A DNA stretch of 64,000 bases, taken from contig NC_059420.1 of assembly GCF_905220565.1 (NCBI RefSeq), positions 1,550,001 to 1,614,000 on the forward strand, given 5' to 3'. The DNA comes from Melitaea cinxia. Lineage: Eukaryota > Arthropoda > Insecta > Lepidoptera > Nymphalidae. Position numbers and translations under genes: made by a program. Below, one piece after another: positions 22,165 through 32,742 of the stretch (positions within the stretch are counted from its first letter, which is position 1; each line of letters opens with the position of its first letter). A model generated the notes under the pieces. That model did no database searches and was not told the DNA's origin. It was given only the letters and a program-made list of their open reading frames with translations.

Positions 22165-22335
22165 GGCGCGAACTTGGGCAGGCCTATGTCCAGCAGTGGA
22201 CTGCGATAGGCTGAAGTGATTTATATTATTCAGGTGGCGGCTGGATGAGGATTACAGAAAGTCGGGATGTTTGGCGCGAACTGGGAAGGCCAATGTTCAG
22301 CAGTGGACTGGAATAGGCTGAAGTGATGATTCATT
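22165..22335 (+). mobile_element. Two tandem RTE-type 3' ends
   Basis: 22165-22225 reads GGCGCGAACTTGGGCAGGCC TATGTCCAGCAGTGGACTGC. 22233-22330 repeats this with more upstream coding sequence (Gly-Trp-Met-Arg-Ile-Thr-Glu-Ser-Arg-Asp-Val-Trp-Arg). The latter matches the C-terminal end of the RTE reverse transcriptase fragment at 29655-30070. Confidence 0.72.
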
Positions 22336-22429
22336 TTATTCATTGTTAGACCAATTTTTGTATTATTTTTTAAATTTAATTTTTCTATTTCATGTGTCGT
22401 ATGTTACAGTGAGAGAAATACAAGATTAT

Positions 22430-22540
22430 AGCCCATTGGAGCAGTGACTCCGCTTACTGTTTTCTGTGGGATTGTAGATTCGATGCTCGCCCTATGTTCA
22501 ATTGTAATATATATTTATTCAAGCAGGCAGTTTCGAGTAA
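22430..22540 (+). mobile_element. SINE E-like head fragment
   Basis: GCCCATTGGAGCAGTGACTC, then TGTAGATTCGATGCTCGCCC and TTGTAATATATATTTATTC, matching the head and early body of SINE E with many changes. Confidence 0.55.
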
Positions 22541-22544
22541 CTGG

Positions 22545-22704
22545 TTATATTTTTATAATTTGTACGATTTTATTTTTGTGTTACCCATTAGGAAATTCTC
22601 AACATTTTTTAATATCATATCAAAAATCGACCGTTCCAGCGGGGATCGAACCTGCATCTCCGACTGACAGTGTCGGTGCTCTAGCCAATTAAGCTATGGA
22701 ACGA
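22545..22704 (-). mobile_element. SINE D, antisense
   Basis: On the minus strand: tRNA-like head (TTCCATAGCTTAATTGGCTA, B box GGTTCGATCCC), TCGATTTTTGATATGATATT, then a 3' body with GAATTTCCTAAT-GGTAACAC and AAAATAAAATCGTACAAATT. Confidence 0.78.
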
Positions 22705-22859
22705 TGTACTCGCTAGATCGAAAATTTTGACAATATGATGATTTTATATTCGGTCTAAGCGACAGTGGCGTCGTCTTTAGTGATTTCTTTACAGAAACTC
22801 CTAACTATTCAAAGTTTCATATTACAATTAAAATCTTTGACAGGAGACGACACCATACT

Positions 22860-22915
22860 ATTTTTAATTTGTACGATTTTATTTTTGTGTTACCCACACA
22901 TTAGGAAATTCAAAC
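22860..22915 (-). mobile_element. SINE D 3'-end fragment
   Basis: AATTTGTACGATTTTATTTT TGTGTTACCCACACATTAGG repeats the left end of the D copy at 22545, about 310 bp away. Confidence 0.65.
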
Positions 22916-23054
22916 ATTAGTTATATTATTATAACTTGTGTCCAACGACATAATTATATAAGGTTTAAAAGGTTGATTTTTTTTTTGCTGTCATAATATG
23001 TAGTTCCTTAATATTAGCCGGCTGTTACCACACTCACTGTCTCATTAAATTGCC

Positions 23055-23312
23055 TACCTGAGGTACGGCATAGCAGGATATATCCTGCTCAAAATCTGAA
23101 GCAGCCCGACGGAAAGTACCTCGATCATACAGAAGATCACATCTAAATAATACTGCTCTCAAGCAGTGTTATGTTTCTGTGATGAGTAAGGTGACCAGAG
23201 ATTGTGGGTAAGGTCGGCAACACGCTTGCGATCCTTGTAGTATTTTAGGCTTCTATAGGCTACGGTAATCGCTTACCATCAGGTGAGTCGTACACTTCTT
23301 TGCCGACCTATT
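23055..23312 (+). mobile_element. Family C repeat, sense
   Basis: ACCTGAGGTACGGCATAGCA to TTTGCCGACCTATTTGTATT. An internal segment is shortened around GGTCGGCAACACGC. Confidence 0.85.
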
Positions 23313-23627
23313 TGTATTTAAACCCCAGAACAGACTGCGTGTATGTTTGACATATTTAAAAACTGTAACTAACAAAAGCACAACTTTTTAATGTGTCTAG
23401 AAACTTATTCAGGACCATTACGTGTGTACCAGATAAGGCGATCTCGTCTCGCGGGACCTCGACACTATCTCGTAGCATTCTCATACGAGATACGGGAGAT
23501 TACGAGATCAATTAGTGTATTGAAGAGTTTTACATCTCTTAAACGTACAAGCAACAATTTTCTACTAGGGTAGCGAGGTCATCTCATCTTCTAAGAGTGC
23601 TTATTATAACAATTTTATGAGCTAACT

Positions 23628-23990
23628 AGCTGTGCCCCGCGATTTCGCCCGCGTTAATTTGAAGATAAAACGTACTATAATATAGCTTATAGCCTGCCAC
23701 GGTAGATGGACTTTCCCACACAAAAAAAGATTTTTTAAATGTGAACCAGTAGTTGAACCTGTAGGAGCTAAGATTAGCGCTTTCAAACAAACAAACTTCG
23801 CCTCAGCCTGTAATATCCCACTACTATAGGCCTCTTTCCCCATGTAGGAGAAGGACCAGAGCTTAATCCACCACGCTGCTCCAAGGCGGGTCGGCGGATA
23901 TATTCCCTACTATGAGTAACGAGCGCTATCAGGTGTACATGATAACAATCGGGACCGACAACACTTCAGATTTATAATATTAAGTATAGT
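23628..23990 (+). mobile_element. Family J element, split by SINE B
   Basis: CTAGCTGTGCCCCGCGATTT to GATTAGCGCTTTCAAACAAA, interrupted at about 23800, and continued by CTTCAGATTTATAATATTAA at 23966-23990. Confidence 0.68.
23803..23965 (-). mobile_element. SINE B 3' part, antisense, nested in J
   Basis: CCTCAGCCTGTAATATCCCA to GATAACAATCGGGACCGACA. The tRNA head is absent, as expected for a 5'-truncated insertion. Confidence 0.82.
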
Positions 23991-23992
23991 CT

Positions 23993-24212
23993 GTAACACC
24001 AGAAGCATCGCAAGCGCGTTGCCGACCCAATCCCCAATCCCCCCGGGAGCTCTGGTCACCTTACTCACCAACAGGAACACAATACTGCTTGAAAACAGTA
24101 TTATTTAGCTGTGGTCTTCTGTAAGGTCTAGGGACTTCCCCTGTTGAGATGCTCCAGATTTTGAGCCGGATATTTCCCGCTGTGCCTATGGCTCTGTCCG
24201 AGTCCATCCGTC
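23993..24212 (-). mobile_element. Family C repeat, antisense
   Basis: CTGTAACACCAGAAGCATCG to GCTGTGCCTATGGCTCTGTC. The outer end is lost. Confidence 0.83.
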
Positions 24213-24765
24213 CGGGATTCCCCGAATTTGTCCTAGTTTGTAGGACGTCCGGGCGGAGGTTCTTAAACACTTTTTGTGTTTAGGGAAATCTGTTTAATTG
24301 AATGATTATATAGATATTTAAAAATTAAGCGCGACAAATAGACTGCCCGCTAGCCAAACAAATCGCTCCTCACAGATAATAAATTGGTTTTGTATAAATA
24401 TAAAAGTTATATGATAACAACGACGTTTTAATAATAAAAAAAAAAAATCACTTGCGTTCGGGTAAAATTCTTTATTTCACTCAAATGTTAGGTTTTTGAC
24501 TTTTTAGTCCGGGCGCCATAACTTATGTGATAGCAGGCCCAGCTGTGCCAGCAGGCCTACCTCAATTACACGCCCATGACTGTGCCTGTGTGTGTTCTTA
24601 ATATGTTAGTTTAACAGAACTGTATTCAGTTATTTATTGCAGAATCGCTTCGTCTGTAAAGTCTTTGAGATAATTTAATTAGGTTAATAAGATAAACGAG
24701 TTAATAATTTGATGTGTTTGCGTCTAAACGGTTTAGAATGTGTTTCTTTATGCGTACAATATACA
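24213..24765. other. No gene seen
   Basis: Unassigned AT-rich sequence with one GC-richer patch (24525-24590). I see no repeat match in the window. Confidence 0.4.
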
Positions 24766-24778
24766 TACATACTAATAT

Positions 24779-25116
24779 GTGAATAATGTGCTGCGTGGCT
24801 ACGGCACTAAAGAATTTAGCCACCCCCTCTCTTACCGTGGGTGTCGTAAGAGACGACTAAGGGATAACAAAGTTCCGCTACCACCTTGGAACTTAAGAAG
24901 CCGACCGATGGCGGGATAACCATCCAACTGCTGGCTTTGAAATACTCAGGCCGAAGACGGGCAGCAGCATCTTCGGTGCGAGAAAGCCAGTACTGCGGTC
25001 ACCAACCCGCCTGCCCAGCGTGGTGACTATGGGCAAAACACATGAGTTCACGTTATTTTTGGCGTAAACTTGTGGAGGTCTATGTCCAGCAGTGGACTGT
25101 TTAGGCTGTAATGATG
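24779..25116 (+). mobile_element. Family A, full length, with target duplication
   Basis: CTGCGTGGCTACGGCACTAA to CAGTGGACTGTTTAGGCTGT AATGATG. It is flanked by a 12-bp duplication ACATACTAATAT (24767-24778 and 25117-25128). A good reference copy for the family. Confidence 0.93.
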
Positions 25117-25117
25117 A

Positions 25118-25340
25118 CATACTAATATTATAAAGAGGAAAGATTTGATTGTTTGTTTGTTTGCATTGAATAGACTCCCAAAGTACTGAATTGATTTGAA
25201 AAATTCTTTCACTTTTGGGAAGCTACATTATCCGCAAGTGACATGGCTACATTATATTTTCGAAAAAAATTAGGAAAAAAAATATATTGAATTTTTTGTT
25301 AAATACCCTTGCGAAGCCGGGCGGGATGCTAGTATAGATG
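25118..25340 (-). mobile_element. Family J-like remnant, antisense
   Basis: ACTAATATTATAAAGAGGAA, GTTTGTTTGTTTGCATTGAA and CTTGCGAAGCCGGGCGGGAT GCTAGTATAGATG show an antisense CTAG-type element. The family A copy at 24779 is inserted at its end. Confidence 0.55.
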
Positions 25341-25432
25341 TATATAAATATTTGTATTAAAACTTTAGCTGTAGCGTATTTTCTTGTTAAAGAAAATAAT
25401 AAAACTTTTAAGATCGATTAAGCTTGTAACAT

Positions 25433-25610
25433 GCCAGAGCTTAATCCACCAACCTGCTCCACTGCGGGTTGGCGGATATATTCCATACTATGAGTAACGG
25501 CTATCGCTATCAAGTATTTATGATAACAACCGGGACCGAGGGCTTAACGTGCTCTCCGAGGCACGGTGGGGAGACCCACAAGGACAGACATATTACCGGA
25601 AAGTAATATT
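25433..25610 (-). mobile_element. SINE B fragment, antisense
   Basis: CAGAGCTTAATCCACCAACC to GGTGGGGAGACCCACAAGGA. Both ends are missing. Confidence 0.8.
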
Positions 25611-25616
25611 AATTGT

Positions 25617-25870
25617 ACTGTGTGAAGAATATAGCCACACCCTCTCTTCCTGTGGGTGTGCAGGGCTGACTTTGTCGCACCGAAGACGCTGCTGCCCGTC
25701 TTCGGCCTGTGTATTTCAAAGCCAGCAGTTGGATGGTTATCCCGCCATCGGTCAGCTTTATAAGTTCCAAATTGTTAGTGGAACTGTGTCATCACTTAGT
25801 CACCTCTTACGAAACCCTCGGGAAGAGAGGGGGTGGCTGTATTCTTTACTGCCGTCATCACACAGCGTGT
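25617..25870. mobile_element. Family A, internally rearranged (inverted)
   Basis: 25617-25659 is the sense 5' end of A (GAATATAGCCACACCCTCTC). It is joined directly to 25660-25870, which is A in antisense (CAGGGCTGACTTTGTCGCAC to CGTCATCACACAG). The two 5' ends therefore form a long inverted repeat, and the 3' tail is missing. Confidence 0.72.
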
Positions 25871-26039
25871 GGAATATAGTTAACAAGCAGTATGATATTA
25901 ACAGAAGTAAATATATATAGATTTTTTAGAGATTTTTAGATATAAATTTTTTACAAAGTGATATGTTGTATGTATGTAAGTGATAGTTGCGTGTATTGCC
26001 TAGTTGAATCAGTTTTTCGAAGCTATACTTTTCTTGGCG

Positions 26040-26600
26040 CGTTAGTGAATAATTGTGTTTGCAGGTAAACGAAAAAAAAACCAACTTCAATTATATCGAC
26101 AAGTAATACAACGTAGGTAGACGAAAAAATAGTCAAGTAAATACGCATTATCAAAGATTACTCCAAAAGTTGCAATCGGATCTCGATGAAATTTAAATAT
26201 GACCACATGATAAACATCGGCTTTCGATTCAATTAAAAATCATTAAAATCGGTACACCCAGTAAAAAGTTATGCGGATTTTCGAAAGTTTCTCTCGATTT
26301 CTCTGGGATCCCATCATCAGATACTGGTTTCCTTATCATGGTACTAAACTAGGGATATCTTCTTTCCAACAAAAAAAAAAAATTATCAAAATCGGTTCAT
26401 AAACGACGGAGTTATCCCCGAACATACATAAAAAAAACATATATACGGTCGAATTGAGTAACCTCCTCCTTTTTTGACGTCGGTTAAAAATAATGAGCGT
26501 AAATTTTTAAGACGCGCGCACACCGTCACAAAAAAAACCGACACCCCGAAGTTAGCTAGTCAACGAAGAAGAAGTTACCAGCGTGAAGTTAGCTAGCCAG
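26040..26600 (+). mobile_element. Family F, sense, with 3' extension
   Basis: Near-complete F (GTTTGCAGGTAAACGAAAAA to TTTTTTGACGTCGGTTAAAA at about 26490) followed by a further 100 bp (GACGCGCGCACACCGTCACA, GAAGTTAGCTAGTCAACGAA) that also adjoins the F copy at 34660-35160 in the same relative orientation. Confidence 0.82.
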
Positions 26601-26964
26601 CGAAGTATAACTTCTTACGTGCGTACATAAGTACACACACACATTTTTTTTGTCCCGAACAAACAATATTTGGTACTAAATAAATAACAAAATCAGTACA
26701 AAATAACAACGCACTATAACATCGCTGTAGTAAAAACAATTATTTATAACATATGGTATTTGTGGCACATTCTAGATCGCGTGTTCGACGCCGGGCCGTG
26801 AACTTTGCCTACTGAATTGGGTTAGGTTTATTTTGAGACTTCGTACCACGTACTGAGTTACACCTCGATATTACAAACAGACGACTGTTTTTAGAAATTA
26901 TTCGAGTTTACTCGAGGCCTGTGATATGAAAAAAATATGGGAAACGAAATCGTAAAATAATTGC

Positions 26965-27262
26965 AAAGGAAAAAAACCAACTTCAATTACATCCACAAAC
27001 TTCCCGGTACGGGTAAGGTACTACCCCAGTCGGGCTGCTCCATAATTTGAGCAGGAAATTCCTGATGTGCCCTACCTCAGTTATCAAAGATTACTCAAAA
27101 AGTAGTCATCAGATCCGGATCAAATTTAAACGATATCACGTGACAACCAAGAGTTTCAGATGAAAGAAAGGAATCATTTAAATCGGCCAGCAAAAAGTAC
27201 TGAGGTGACACATAAAAAACAGTCGAATCGATAGCCTCCTCCTTTTTGGAAATCGGTTAACA
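26965..27262 (+). mobile_element. Family F, split by a C fragment
   Basis: CCAACTTCAATTACATCCAC (26980) is continued at 27082 by ATCAAAGATTACTCAAAAAG and ends TTTTGGAAATCGGTTAACAA. Confidence 0.75.
27001..27081 (-). mobile_element. Family C fragment nested in F
   Basis: TACCCCAGTCGGGCTGCTCC to TGTGCCCTACCTCAGTT, the first 80 bp of C in antisense. Confidence 0.78.
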
Positions 27263-27351
27263 AATATACAGCGGTAAAGCTGAGACTTACGCTTTACAGC
27301 GGTTTTAGCTGTAGCAAAATATAGGTGTAAATAGTATACCAGCGTTTACTG

Positions 27352-27695
27352 TACCGACGCGTTGGCGCAACGGTGACAGCTCTGGTTTGTGGCTGTTGCG
27401 CTGGTGGTCGCGGGTTCTATCCCCGCATATGACAAACATTTGTATTGGTCATACACGTTTGCCATGGTCTGGGTCTTTGTGCAGTCTTTGTGGGTCTCCC
27501 CATCGTGTCTCGGAGAGCACGCTAAGCTGTCGGCCCGGTTGTTATCATGTACACCTGATAGCGATCGTTGCTCAAAGTAGGGAATGTATCCGCCAACCCG
27601 CATTGAAGCAGCGTGGTGGATTAATCTCTGATGCTTCTCCTGCATGGGGAAAGAGGCCTATGCCCAGCAGAGGGATGTTACAGACTGAATCGTGA
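27352..27695 (+). mobile_element. SINE B, sense, full length
   Basis: Complete head: CGACGCGTTGGCGCAACGGT (A-box region), then GCGGGTTCTATCCCCGCATA (B box). The body holds GTGGGTCTCCCCATCGTGTC, and the tail GGGATGTTACAGACTGAATC is followed by GTGATGGTGAT. This is the reference head-1 copy. Confidence 0.9.
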
Positions 27696-27734
27696 TGGTG
27701 ATAAATTTAATAGAACATTTCAATCTATACAAAT

Positions 27735-28196
27735 AAATAAAAGGACCTGGGTGACCGAGCTTAGCTCGGTATTTTTAGTAAATCGTGTTTGTTGAAAATC
27801 TTTAAATACGAATTACATATTGATAAAATTTGAATAATATTTTTCGATTTTATTTTTTTTAGAAAAAAAAGAAAAAAAAAACGATATTCGATCTGGAAAA
27901 CTTGAGGATTCGAACCATGATCTTTTCGGCCGAGCGCGATCGGCCGATTTCCCCTGAGCTATTAGAACTTTGTTGACAGATGCGAAATTTACCTTCTTAT
28001 TCTAACGATATTGTAGCTATTTTTTCATTGCCTAAAAACAGGGATAAAACGACATTTTCTAAAAATGAATCCTAGCTAGATTTATTTATCTCCCCCGAAA
28101 TCTCCTGCATACTAAATTTCATGAAAATCGTTGGAGCCGTTTCCGAGATTCAGATTATATATATACACAAGATTTGCTCGTTTAATAGTATAAGAT
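27735..28196. mobile_element. Family M element with embedded tRNA-like segment
   Basis: Begins near ACCTGGGTGACCGAGCTTAG with the small hairpin CCGAGCTTAGCTCGG (27757-27771) and ends in the GTTTAATAGTATAAGAT stretch typical of CTAG-type elements. The antisense tRNA-like part is listed separately. Confidence 0.5.
27898..27966 (-). mobile_element. tRNA-like SINE head (unassigned family)
   Basis: The minus strand reads AATAGCTCAGGGG (A-box-like), a hairpin CGGCCGATCGCGCTCGGCCG, then ATGGTTCGAATCCTCAAG (B box). The fold is tRNA-like but the anticodon arm is oversized, so it is a SINE head or degraded tRNA copy rather than a gene. There is no second copy in the window. Confidence 0.5.
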
Positions 28197-28224
28197 TGGA
28201 GTGTTTTTATGTAATATTAAAATA

Positions 28225-28445
28225 ACCACTTTTTACTAAATGCATATAGATATCTACACGCGGTAAATATACCGAAATAGCATATTTTACAATTTTTGTC
28301 TGTCTGTCTGTTTGTTCCGGCTAATCTCCAAAACGGCTGGGCCAATTTTGACGGAACTTTCACTGATAGATAGCTGCTGATGCAGTAAGAAGTAACTCAG
28401 GCTACTTTTATTTTAAAAAAATTAGTCGCGGGCACAGTTAGTTTT
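28225..28445 (+). mobile_element. Family L element
   Basis: TTTTTACTAAATGCATATAG, GTTCCGGCTAATCTCCAAAA and the end AGTCGCGGGCACAGTTAG. Confidence 0.65.
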
Positions 28446-28594
28446 TAAATTTAACAGTAATCGTTTAAGAGGAAACCCCAGTTGCGTCTCGGAGCTGAGA
28501 CACCCTTTTTTATTTATACAGTTCGTAAACGGACATGCCACGCCTTGCAAGAGTTTGGTTTCCAGGAACTTTATTTATCATTGTGGCAAACAAG

Positions 28595-28702
28595 TATACG
28601 AACCGTAGCCTATAGACGCCTGCAACACCAGAAACCTACCCCGCTGTAATCTGAACCCTTACAGCGCATCCCCAGACCTTTACCACAGGAACACAACACT
28701 AG
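28595..28702 (-). mobile_element. Family C remnant, antisense
   Basis: CCGTAGCCTATAGACGCCTG CAACACCAGAAAC and CCACAGGAACACAACACT, with a diverged middle. Confidence 0.6.
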
Positions 28703-28754
28703 GGATCATTCAATAATCATGTGATGTTTTCTTACTAAATTTCTCACCTGCCTC

Positions 28755-28832
28755 CCACCACCATAAAATCGGTACGCCTAGTTAAGTTATGAGATGAGAA
28801 CTTCCACCTTTTTTGAAGTCGGATAAAAAGAC
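28755..28832 (+). mobile_element. Family F 3' fragment
   Basis: AAAATCGGTACGCCTAGTTA and CTTCCACCTTTTTTGAAGTC GGATAAAAAG. Confidence 0.7.
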
Positions 28833-28834
28833 GA

Positions 28835-29300
28835 TAAAACAATAAAGTTTAACATGCAACAAAATCATTAAATACACAACTTCCTCGATCACGGTCGAGT
28901 AATGAAGACGGGTGTTACATAACGAACAAAAAAATTGTACGACTCGAGATCGAAGCGGTTAACGCCGAGTTCAATGACCCGCAAACCGCTTCTTTTTTCT
29001 TTTCAAACATTCTGATTGACAGCGAATGTTATAATTAAAAAATTTCTTACTATTGTTATTTCGTTACGAGCTTTACCTACTTGGCTGAGAATGATAATGA
29101 TGTGATTGTGACATGTTACATTGCTTTTTGATTATTTATTTAAGTATTTACTTATAGTTTGAGATAAATATATAAATAATAATTAGAAAACTGGACTAAA
29201 GGATTGAGATGAGAAGACGAAATTATACTGGCTTTTTTCTTTTTCGGAATAATTGGGCTTATTATTATATTTTGTTCCTCGTTAGATATACTATCGAATT
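28835..29300. other. No gene seen
   Basis: AT-rich sequence with no repeat match in the window and no coding signal. Confidence 0.4.
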
Positions 29301-29309
29301 ATATATTGA

Positions 29310-29545
29310 CGACGCGATCACCGTAGTTGGACTGATGCGCTAGCGGTTGCGAGATCGATCACGAGCAACTTTACTACAGCCTACAGGTTATACAGGTGTT
29401 GTTCTGGGCGTCTGTGCGTTTGTACGCATTCTGGGCGTTTGTGCTTGTGAATTTTGGACCCACGACATAGGAGTTAATCCCAGTGAGGGGAATTTTTTTA
29501 TTTATCCAACGGGTTTCGTTCTAATTTGTGCTATAAAAGTTTGAA
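29310..29545 (+). mobile_element. SINE B2 variant, sense
   Basis: Diverged head (GCGATCACCGTAGTTGGACT, CTAGCGGTTGCGAGATCGAT) followed by a duplicated TGGGCGTTTGTGC module (29405 and 29438). Confidence 0.6.
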
Positions 29546-29654
29546 AGTAAAAATATTGAAGGGCAGTTTCAGTCATAAAAATTAGTTTAAAATCTAAGTC
29601 CCGTATAGTTAATAATTAGTCAACAATATATATCAGTCAGTCGGTTAGTTCAGC

Positions 29655-30070
29655 CTATTACAGTCCACTGCTGGACATAGGCCTCCCCGAGTTCGCGCCA
29701 GACATCCCGGTTTTCCGCAATCCTCATCCAGCCTACACCGGCAATCTTACGTAGATCGTCGGTCCAACGGGCCGGAGGATCTCCTCTCTAGGGCCCGTCT
29801 GCCCCAACGGCCATCGGTCCTACGACACAGATGACCAGCCCACTGTCACTTCAACTTGCTAATTCTGTGGGCTATGTCGGTTACTTTCGTTCTCTCGCGG
29901 ATAGTCTCATTTCTAATCCTATCTTTGAGAGAAACCCCAAGCACAGCCCGTTCCATTGCACGTCGAGCGACTTTAAAGTTGTGGATCAGTCCCTTCGTCA
30001 GTGTCCACGTCTCGACACCGTATGTTAACACAGGCAGGACGCATTGCTCGAAGACTTTTGTCTTCAAGCA
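29655..30070 (-). pseudogene. RTE-clade reverse transcriptase C-terminal fragment
   Basis: Minus-strand translation gives Val-Phe-Glu-Gln-Cys-Val-Leu-Pro-Val-Leu-Thr-Tyr-Gly-Val-Glu-Thr-Trp, then an Ala-Met-Glu-Arg-Ala-Val-Leu-Gly-Val-Ser motif and an Ile-Arg-Glu-Arg-Thr-Lys-Val-Thr-Asp-Ile block, all typical of the region after the catalytic domain of RTE-type LINE reverse transcriptases. After frame breaks near 29840 the end reads Ala-Glu-Asn-Arg-Asp-Val-Trp-Arg and finishes in CCTATGTCCAGCAGTGGACT. The catalytic core is missing (5' truncation). The 3' end resembles the tail of families A and B, which links them to an RTE engine. Confidence 0.82.
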
Positions 30071-30207
30071 TATATACTTGAAAAATATTTCGTGGAATAA
30101 TTGAGGAAAGGTTTAGATAATTGTTTTTTTTTTTTAAGTTGTTTCCTATTATGTGTTTTCAAATTATTTGTACACTTCCTAACCGTTTTTCTATGCGCTG
30201 TTTTATA

Positions 30208-30345
30208 CCCAAAGGTTGTCTGGAAGAAATCGTTCTTTTAGCGATAAGACCGCCTTTTTACATCTTCCTCTAATTATAATACTTTTGTTTGTATCTTTTA
30301 ATGGTGTGCAATAATTATATTATTATTATTTATTAATATTTATTA
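30208..30345 (+). mobile_element. CR1/jockey-like LINE 3' end, sense
   Basis: AAAGGTTGTCTGGAAGAAAT, TAGCGATAAGACCGCC and an ATT-repeat tail match the 3' UTR of the LINE at 43491-45375. Confidence 0.75.
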
Positions 30346-30639
30346 TGTTTCGGTGAGCAAGTAAAGTCGTCGATCTCTGTTAGCATCGTAATGACTTGAT
30401 AACGATCTTTAGTCTTCGTCTGGAAATCCATCAGTCAGTAGGCTTCAAAAGCACTTTTAAATCTCAATTTTACAGAATAACTATAATTATAATGAAACAA
30501 ATTTTTCGTATTTTATCGCGGTTTATTTATTTTTAGATGCCCGACGTTTCGGATACTTTACAGCAACCATGGCCACGGGAGGACTGTATAACTATTTAAG
30601 ATTTTAGATTAACATGATTACTTCTATTACGAAAATTAT
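30346..30639. other. Unassigned repeats
   Basis: Includes TTCAAAAGCACTTTTAAATC (30447), shared in part with 34600 and 57585, and GCCCGACGTTTCGGATACTT (30540), which looks like a dispersed element end but has no second copy here. Confidence 0.4.
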
Positions 30640-30935
30640 TCGGAAACGGGATATTTACTATGTTCATTATTTCGCTTTGCGGAGCTCGATATTTCGACAT
30701 TGACTTCGAATCTCGTGATCAAGACATGCGCGATATGTAGCCTATATGTTGATCCGACTTCTTAATAATATTCGTGCCAAATTTGAAGTAAATCCATGCA
30801 GTACTTTTTGAGTTTATCCCGGACATACATACAGACAAACAGACAAAAATTATAAAAACTATATTTTTGGCTTCGGTATCGATTGAAGATCACACCCCAA
30901 GTATTCTTTTAAAAAATATTCAATGTACAGTTTTG
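30640..30935. mobile_element. Family K-related element
   Basis: GGAAACGGGATATTTACTAT and CGGAGCTCGATATTTCGACA match the hairpin element at 13605-13770. It continues with CATACATACAGACAAACAGA and TTTGGCTTCGGTATCGATTG. Confidence 0.5.
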
Positions 30936-31237
30936 ACTTTCCTACCATTTTATTATAAGTATAGATAGATGCTTTAAAAGCATCTTCGAATTGTCATTCT
31001 TGAAAACAAAGTTGCTATTATTGTTAAAAGTGAAACTACCGCCGATTCGGAATGTAGATTTTGGAGAGAAGAATCGGCAAAAAAATATTTGCAGATACTT
31101 TTTTAAAAACTATAAATAAACTGTGTTTTAGCACTAAGTTGGTAATATTCTGTATGAAATACAGCGTCACTAAGTCCACATATCATTTATTTAATGCTGC
31201 ACCGAATAATAGGGTTTAGCTGTTCATTTATTTTTAA

Positions 31238-31625
31238 TACTAGCTGCCCGGACAGACTTCGTTCTGCCAAAAGTTAATAGCGAATTTTTTTTTAATTTCT
31301 CTTTTGTTTTTATTTTTTTGAAGTGAAACATCTTTAGGCGCATGAGAGTAATTTTTTTTAGGGATGAAACGGCAACGTTTTTGTCGATGGCGCTGGAACG
31401 GAAATCTTATATCTATCACTCTCTTCGGCTTTAGATTTGTATAAATATAAATGAGACTTAAAAGTAGTTTGCCAAAGAAGTTTCACTTCTGACCTGTGTA
31501 CTTTGTACGCACGCTCTTTTTTAAATATTAAAACCTTCCGTAGGTCTTAAGGGACATACAAAAAAAAATTGCCGAATCGGTCGAGCCATTCTCGATTTTT
31601 ATTTATATAGAAGATAGAAGATAAG
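31238..31625 (+). mobile_element. Family G-like (CTAG-type) element
   Basis: CTAGCTGCCCGGACAGACTT at the start and CGAATCGGTCGAGCCATTCT CGA near the end, then ATATAGAAGATAGAAGATAAG. Confidence 0.6.
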
Positions 31626-31644
31626 AATACATTAGCATAATTCT

Positions 31645-31912
31645 AATATATAAAATTCTCGTGTCGCGGTGTTTGTAGTTAAACTCCTCCGAAACAGCTT
31701 GATCGATTCTCATGAAATTTTGTGTGCATATCGAGTAGGGTAGTCCACCCCTATTTTTTTTTTAATTTTTAGATAAATTATTTATTTTTTAATTTTATTA
31801 TGATTTGGCATTGAAAAATACATACAACCCTAAATTTTCACCCTTCTACCAGCAAACCCTATTTTTAAATAGCGTTTAGCGGCAAGACAACGTTTGCAGA
31901 GTCAGCTAGTAT
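31645..31912 (+). mobile_element. Family I (CTAG-type) element
   Basis: AAATTCTCGTGTCGCGGTGT, GAAATTTTGTGTGCATATCG and the terminus GTTTGCAGAGTCAGCTAGT. Confidence 0.68.
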
Positions 31913-32195
31913 AAGATAATATAATAGATACATAATAATACATATACTTTAAATAAGAAACGGCTGGATTTGTCTCATTTCAAATATATTTTACAGTAAT
32001 AAACATTGAAATATTAATTATATACTTATTATCCTTATAACAAGCCTGGTTCTGAGAGCACGTCGGTTATTATCTTAGGAGGAAAATCATTTCAATCCTT
32101 CTCTAATCCTTGAACAAAATCGAAGTTTTATGTTATAAACAATACTCTTTTACATAAATACTAGCTGAACGTTGTTTTGCCATAGGAATAGGGAC
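31913..32195. other. No gene seen
   Basis: AT-rich, no coding signal. Confidence 0.4.
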
Positions 32196-32199
32196 GGGA

Positions 32200-32404
32200 T
32201 CCTACGGGGTACCTCGATCTTACAGAAGATCACAGCTAAAATAATACTGCTTTCAGTGTTGTGTTCTTGTTTGAGTAAGTTGACCAGAGCTCCTGCTGGG
32301 GGATTAGGGTCAGGAACGTTCGTGCGATGCTCCTGGAATGTCTATAAGCTACGGTAATCGCTTACCATCAGGTGAGCCGTACGCTTGTTTACCGATCTAG
32401 TTGT
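32200..32404 (+). mobile_element. Family C repeat, sense, 5'-shortened
   Basis: GGGGTACCTCGATCTTACAG to TTTACCGATCTAGTTGTATG. Confidence 0.83.
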
Positions 32405-32584
32405 ATGAAAAAGACACCATTCCTACTACACCTACACACCATTGCTACACTTTCAAATCGGTCAAGCCGTTTCGGAGGAGTTCGACAAAAAACGGTATCA
32501 TGAGATTTTTATGTTTTAGAATATGTGTTTCTATTTTGACTAGCAAGATGGCGCAGTTTTTTTTTTTTTTTAATATAATATATG

Positions 32585-32742
32585 TATCTAGGTCGGCAAA
32601 CAAATGTACGGCTCACCTGATGGTAAGCGATTATCGGAGCTTATAGACGTCTGCAACACCAGAAGCATCGCAAGCGCGTTGCCGACCCTATCCCCTATTC
32701 CGCTCAGGAGCTCTAGCCCTACTTGAGCCCTACCTCAGTTAT
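32585..32742 (-). mobile_element. Family C repeat, antisense, with internal deletion
   Basis: ATCTAGGTCGGCAAACAAAT to GAGCCCTACCTCAGTTATAG; about 110 bp of the middle are missing. With the sense copy at 32200 it forms an inverted pair. Confidence 0.8.
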
